A DNA stretch of 35,325 nucleotides from NCBI GenBank assembly GCA_015231955.1, contig JADGAN010000048.1:1-35325 (forward strand), read 5' to 3'. The DNA comes from Oligoflexia bacterium (GTDB lineage: Bacteria > Bdellovibrionota > Bacteriovoracia > Bacteriovoracales > Bacteriovoracaceae). Positions 31,940 through 35,325 of this stretch are shown one piece after another; within the stretch, counting starts at the first letter, position 1, and every line of letters begins with the position of its first letter. The notes below the pieces were generated by a model. The model had not been told where the DNA came from. It did not search any database and saw only the letters and a program-made list of their open reading frames with translations. Position numbers and translations under genes: made by a program.

Positions 31940-34878
31940 AAAGCACGAATCTGATCGAGGGTGGGAGTGGTCTCTGTTTTTAATAATCTTTTAAAATAGT
32001 CTGCCCAGTGCTTGGTGCTGAGGATAAAGGACTCAATATCCCAAGGGTTGCAGGTGATTTCTCCATCCAAGAGAGTATTTTTTTGTTTGATCATTTGTTC
32101 AACAAATTCTGGATGATCCTTCCAATGCTCTTTCGAGAGCACGTGAGAGATGATCTCTCTATAGTTTACTTTTTTTGCTTGGATGATCTTTTGAGGCCAT
32201 TCAGGGTGATCTTTCCACTTAGCTTGGGAAAGAACGTGGCGAACAAGGAAAGCATGTTCATATTCCCCTCCAATCTCCAATAGCTGTTCTATCCATGGAA
32301 TAAGCTGTGGATCATCTTGCCACTTAGGATTAGCAAAAATGGTGCTTCCAATAGAGTGACTGGCCTGATGGTTTTTGATGAGACTCCATACCCACTCACC
32401 CCACTTCGGATGACCTTTCCAGCGCGGATTGGATAAAATAGAGTTAACCAGTTCACTACTCAGCTCATAATTGTTTTTTAGAGACAAGAGTAATTGCTCG
32501 ATCCAATGATCGTACTCTGGGTGTTTTTGCCAGTAATCTTGGGTGAGCACACTCCTGATGAGATCTTTTGAAGCTTCTTTTTGCAGTAACATCTCACTAA
32601 TTAATGCTTCTGCATCTGGACGCTTTTGCGCAAAGGTAGTGGCCAAGAAGTAGTGTGTGAAACCCTCATCGTTTAAGGTGGATCTCACTTTGGAAATATC
32701 TTTATTCAAACACTCTTTGGCCTCCTCTAAAGGGATGCCTTTGCTTTGAAAAATCTCCAAATCAAAAAGAGTCTCTAGATCCTTTAGTTGCGCTATTAAT
32801 TCTAGCGGATCACTTCTCCATTCTAAGTGATGGCAAAATTTCATCAGCTGGTGTTTAAAACTCTCGTTACTTAGGATGGAAGTGAACTGCTCCGAAGTTC
32901 CTTTGAGGATGGAGGATAGATCTGCAAATTTTTTATTTTTAAACAGTTTCAAAAAGAGATGAGTACTCTCTTTGGCATAAACATCGCTCATCGCATCTGT
33001 AGCACGAAGCTGTCCCTCTTCAAAGAGTTCTGGACGGCGTTTTAAAGCATCTTGCAGCTGTAGTCCAAGCGGAGAAAGCAGTTTTCCTACTCTATCTAAG
33101 TAGACACCCATTGCAGATCGCTCCTTATTTTGTAAAATACGATTAACTTTTGCTGCCATCTCTAGAGTAAAGGGAGCAAATTCGCCAAGCATTTGCTTGG
33201 CGGTTCCACTATTATTGGTACGCAGGAAATCGAGCGCTAAAAGAAAGCGATCCAGTTGATCTCCTCGATCATTTGCTTGAAAAGGGGGTAAGCTTGTGGG
33301 TTTGATTTCTATGGAATAGAGGGAGGAGTGGAGTGGTCTTGGAACAACTCCGGCAATCTTATTAAACGCGGTGAGGTCGTAACTTTGTGTGGAGAGGCGA
33401 TCTAAATAGTGATCTCTTAGAGGAGAATCAATGTAGGATGTTGCTTTAAGTGGAAGATCTTTAGCGTAAGTCCTAAAGACCTCTAAGATTGCTGGAGAGT
33501 TGATCAACAGAATAAGATGACTAGGGTCAGGCAGTGCCAATTGCTTGGCCGGGAGCAGAGGATGAGTTGCTGCTTTCGAGTGCAGGAGTTCATTTAACCC
33601 TTCAAAGACACTTTGTGTATCCTCTGGAGAAATATGCATGCCGGCAATGGTGTGCAAGTAAAAGGAGGGTGTTCCTTCAATGGTAAGAATTGTTCCCGCC
33701 ACATAACCCTTGACCCTCCCTTTTGCATCTTCCAAGAAGAAAACACGTTCCATCGGACTGTTGGCATACATTCCCGATTTTCCACTCGAGCAATCGTTAC
33801 CCACAAAACCACGAAATAGGGCCACAGCGGGTGGAACCTCTTTCAGGATCAATTGTTTGCCAGAAACACTCTCCACTGTTTCAGTTTTTTTAGGAATAAG
33901 CTCACTATATTTTTTTTGGAGTCGTGAGGAGAGGTTAAATTTTTTGAAGACACCATAGGAGTTAGTAAGCTCTTTTAAAAGTTCACGATCATTAAATGCA
34001 CTTAAATGCGACTCATTGACATAATCGAGAGCAGGCAGAAGTTCATCGGCATCGGCATCAGCAAACTCCTTGAAGATGATTTTCAAAGCAAATAATTGCT
34101 CTAATATTTTTAGTGCATCAACACTTTGCTTGAGAGTATGGATGAGTTGAGACTCATCACTTTTTTTAAATCCTTGGTTTGCTAAAGAAAAACCAGGGAA
34201 AACCTCTTGGAATGAGCGGCCGGCCAGTAACTCCTCATCAAGAATACGGATACGCTCTTCTAAAGGAAAACGCATCACTTGTGAAAATGCTTGTGGATCT
34301 TTTTGATAGCGAGGGTGCCGCTTTAATAGATTTCCCCACCAATTTCCCTCTGGATCTCCACTGATTTTTGCGGATGCCGTAGCGATCATGGTATCAAAAT
34401 AGCTATCTAAGTTTTGAGCGGAAAGGGGAGGGTGGTTTTGCAAAAATTGTTTTAAGTCATCTTTACGCTCTTTAAAAAGAACTGGATCTACTTTGCTGAT
34501 CTCTTGATGGATAGTTGCGACTTTCTTTAAATAAATCGAAGAAAGTTGCTGAGCATCTCCTCTCTCAGCAGCGAGTTTTTTGTACAAATCATCTTTAGTT
34601 AGCTTATCGAGCAAATTATTTTGCTGTTCGAGCAGTTGTAAGAGATTAACGTTGTAAGTGGTGGCCTCACTAAAGAGATTGGGTATCTCTTTTCTTAAAT
34701 AGAAGAGAAAAGATATTTTATCATCATCACTTGCTAAGGTAGGAGCAAAAGCAGTGGTAGCATACCCTGTCCGCGAAGATAGTGACAGTAATAGTAATAA
34801 AAAAAAAGAGAATAAAAATAAAATTTCATAAACTTGAGCTTTTGGCAAAACAGCAGATGCTAATGGCGTATGTCTCAT
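31924..34878 (-). CDS. Very large exported protein with C-terminal W-x2-H-P repeats
   Basis: 984 residues. ATG 34878 is preferred: AAGGTGG lies 8 nt upstream and the protein then opens with a signal-like segment, VYEILFLFSFFLLLLLSLSS. A further in-frame ATG at 34917 would bury it. Residues about 350-440 (FRGFVGNDCSSGKSGMYANS, RVKGYVAGTILTIEG, FYLHTIAGMHI) resemble a GNAT-like or conserved domain of large Bdellovibrio proteins. Residues about 772-960 contain six diverged repeats of 31-39 residues with the core LSxxxWKDHPEW (the last is LSTKHWADYF). No catalytic motif is certain. It is likely periplasmic or surface-exposed. Upstream (34879-34990) is AT rich and should hold its promoter. Confidence 0.78.
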   Translation of the reverse strand: MRHTPLASAVLPKAQVYEILFLFSFFLLLLLSLSSRTGYATTAFAPTLASDDDKISFLFYLRKEIPNLFSEATTYNVNLLQLLEQQNNLLDKLTKDDLYKKLAAERGDAQQLSSIYLKKVATIHQEISKVDPVLFKERKDDLKQFLQNHPPLSAQNLDSYFDTMIATASAKISGDPEGNWWGNLLKRHPRYQKDPQAFSQVMRFPLEERIRILDEELLAGRSFQEVFPGFSLANQGFKKSDESQLIHTLKQSVDALKILEQLFALKIIFKEFADADADELLPALDYVNESHLSAFNDRELLKELTNSYGVFKKFNLSSRLQKKYSELIPKKTETVESVSGKQLILKEVPPAVALFRGFVGNDCSSGKSGMYANSPMERVFFLEDAKGRVKGYVAGTILTIEGTPSFYLHTIAGMHISPEDTQSVFEGLNELLHSKAATHPLLPAKQLALPDPSHLILLINSPAILEVFRTYAKDLPLKATSYIDSPLRDHYLDRLSTQSYDLTAFNKIAGVVPRPLHSSLYSIEIKPTSLPPFQANDRGDQLDRFLLALDFLRTNNSGTAKQMLGEFAPFTLEMAAKVNRILQNKERSAMGVYLDRVGKLLSPLGLQLQDALKRRPELFEEGQLRATDAMSDVYAKESTHLFLKLFKNKKFADLSSILKGTSEQFTSILSNESFKHQLMKFCHHLEWRSDPLELIAQLKDLETLFDLEIFQSKGIPLEEAKECLNKDISKVRSTLNDEGFTHYFLATTFAQKRPDAEALISEMLLQKEASKDLIRSVLTQDYWQKHPEYDHWIEQLLLSLKNNYELSSELVNSILSNPRWKGHPKWGEWVWSLIKNHQASHSIGSTIFANPKWQDDPQLIPWIEQLLEIGGEYEHAFLVRHVLSQAKWKDHPEWPQKIIQAKKVNYREIISHVLSKEHWKDHPEFVEQMIKQKNTLLDGEITCNPWDIESFILSTKHWADYFKRLLKTETTPTLDQIRAFYFRG

Positions 34879-35325
34879 AAGTATATCCACCTTCTGGTAA
34901 TCATCATTAATGCACAAGTAGAATGATAATAATAAGAATAAAAATCAAAAAGTGATTTTCCTGTAAATAGAACAACTATTCTTGAATTTCCACTAATTAA
35001 CCAGAGAGAAATTTAGTTACAAACGAATACATGCCACAAGCAAATGGACAAAAAACTTGGCACATCAATAAAAAATATTGTAACCTTTGCCTAAAAAATG
35101 AATCCCTCGTTTCTCAAGATGCTGGAATAGAGCTAAAGGAATTTTATTGTCGAAAATAGTATAGGTAGTGTCCTAGTTATGCAATTAAAAGAATGTTAGT
35201 AACTGCTCATACCCTTCAACCATCTGCCCTATATCAGCTGTTGACAGCGGCATAAGCTAACAGCATCCTGTTGAAGGCAGAGGGAGTTATTGGACTATGC
35301 CCAGATTTAAAGAGAATAGCTCTCT
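34879..35325. other. Right-edge gap with no complete gene
   Basis: No intact gene is seen here. AT-rich DNA to about 35160 is followed by a less AT-rich stretch with two short dyads: GCTGT/ACAGC at about 35240 and AACAG-CATC-CTGTT at about 35259-35272. A ribosome-binding-like AGAGGGAG then precedes an ATG at 35297, whose frame (MPRFKENSS) is open to the window end. This may be the start of a gene, possibly mobile, that continues outside, but nine codons cannot decide it. Confidence 0.3.

Noticed and set aside
1-35325. CRISPR arrays, tRNA or rRNA genes, toxin-antitoxin or anti-phage operons
   Set aside because: No regularly spaced repeats, cloverleaf sequences or recognisable defence gene sets were found; the HNH gene is an isolated truncated fragment.

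Overview
The window is about 35 kb of a moderately AT-rich, gene-dense bacterial chromosome. Several protein types point to a Gram-negative member of the Bdellovibrionota (Bdellovibrio/Bacteriovorax/Oligoflexia kind) or a near relative. These are a characteristic HNH nuclease family, orphan periplasmic SBP3 proteins, receiver-like and PilZ signalling proteins, many exported proteases, and very large exported proteins with Trp-x-x-His-Pro repeats. No rRNA, tRNA or CRISPR array was seen, so the taxonomic call rests on family resemblance alone.

Layout. (a) 1-3004 is a scar zone. It holds the tail of an unknown TPR-like gene, a 5'-truncated HNH nuclease, a wrecked IS4-type transposase, and a frameshifted IS1202/ISNCY-type transposase between 11-bp inverted repeats, with 34/35-bp direct repeats outside them. 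(b) 3115-6174 has a low-complexity exported protein with two 116-residue tandem repeats, possibly preceded by a coupled 19-codon leader, and an orphan SBP3 binding protein on the other strand. (c) 6243-11217 (minus) reads small exported protein, short SecA, CPA2 cation/proton antiporter. (d) 11415-12548 is a secreted clostripain-like (C11) protease. (e) 12653-17254 is a complete branched-chain amino-acid type ABC importer, livK-H-M-G-F, with overlapping genes and several non-ATG or ambiguous starts. (f) 17232-21998 is a signalling block: a stand-alone CZB zinc-binding protein (minus), then rightward a degenerate receiver/HD-GYP protein, a receiver-like/GYF-like/PilZ protein, an ACT-domain protein and a single-domain response regulator. 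(g) 21995-23099 (minus) has a 2[4Fe-4S] ferredoxin and an overlapping YhcC-type radical SAM protein. (h) 23307-25787 has an SDR39U1/TIGR01777-type epimerase and a class II CPD photolyase. (i) 25751-27033 (minus) is a FabG-like and FabZ-like pair. (j) 27182-31939 has a small membrane protein, a 1207-residue subtilisin lipoprotein with tripeptidyl-peptidase-II-like spacing, and a small exported partner gene. (k) 31924-34878 (minus) is a 984-residue exported repeat protein.

The most interesting parts are the CZB/HD-GYP*/PilZ/ACT/REC block, which looks like a c-di-GMP-related signalling module with possible zinc and amino-acid inputs, and the TPP-II-like lipoprotein with its 1-nt-spaced downstream exported gene. 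All four convergent gene pairs downstream of 17 kb overlap at their 3' ends, in sharp contrast to the decayed left 3 kb.
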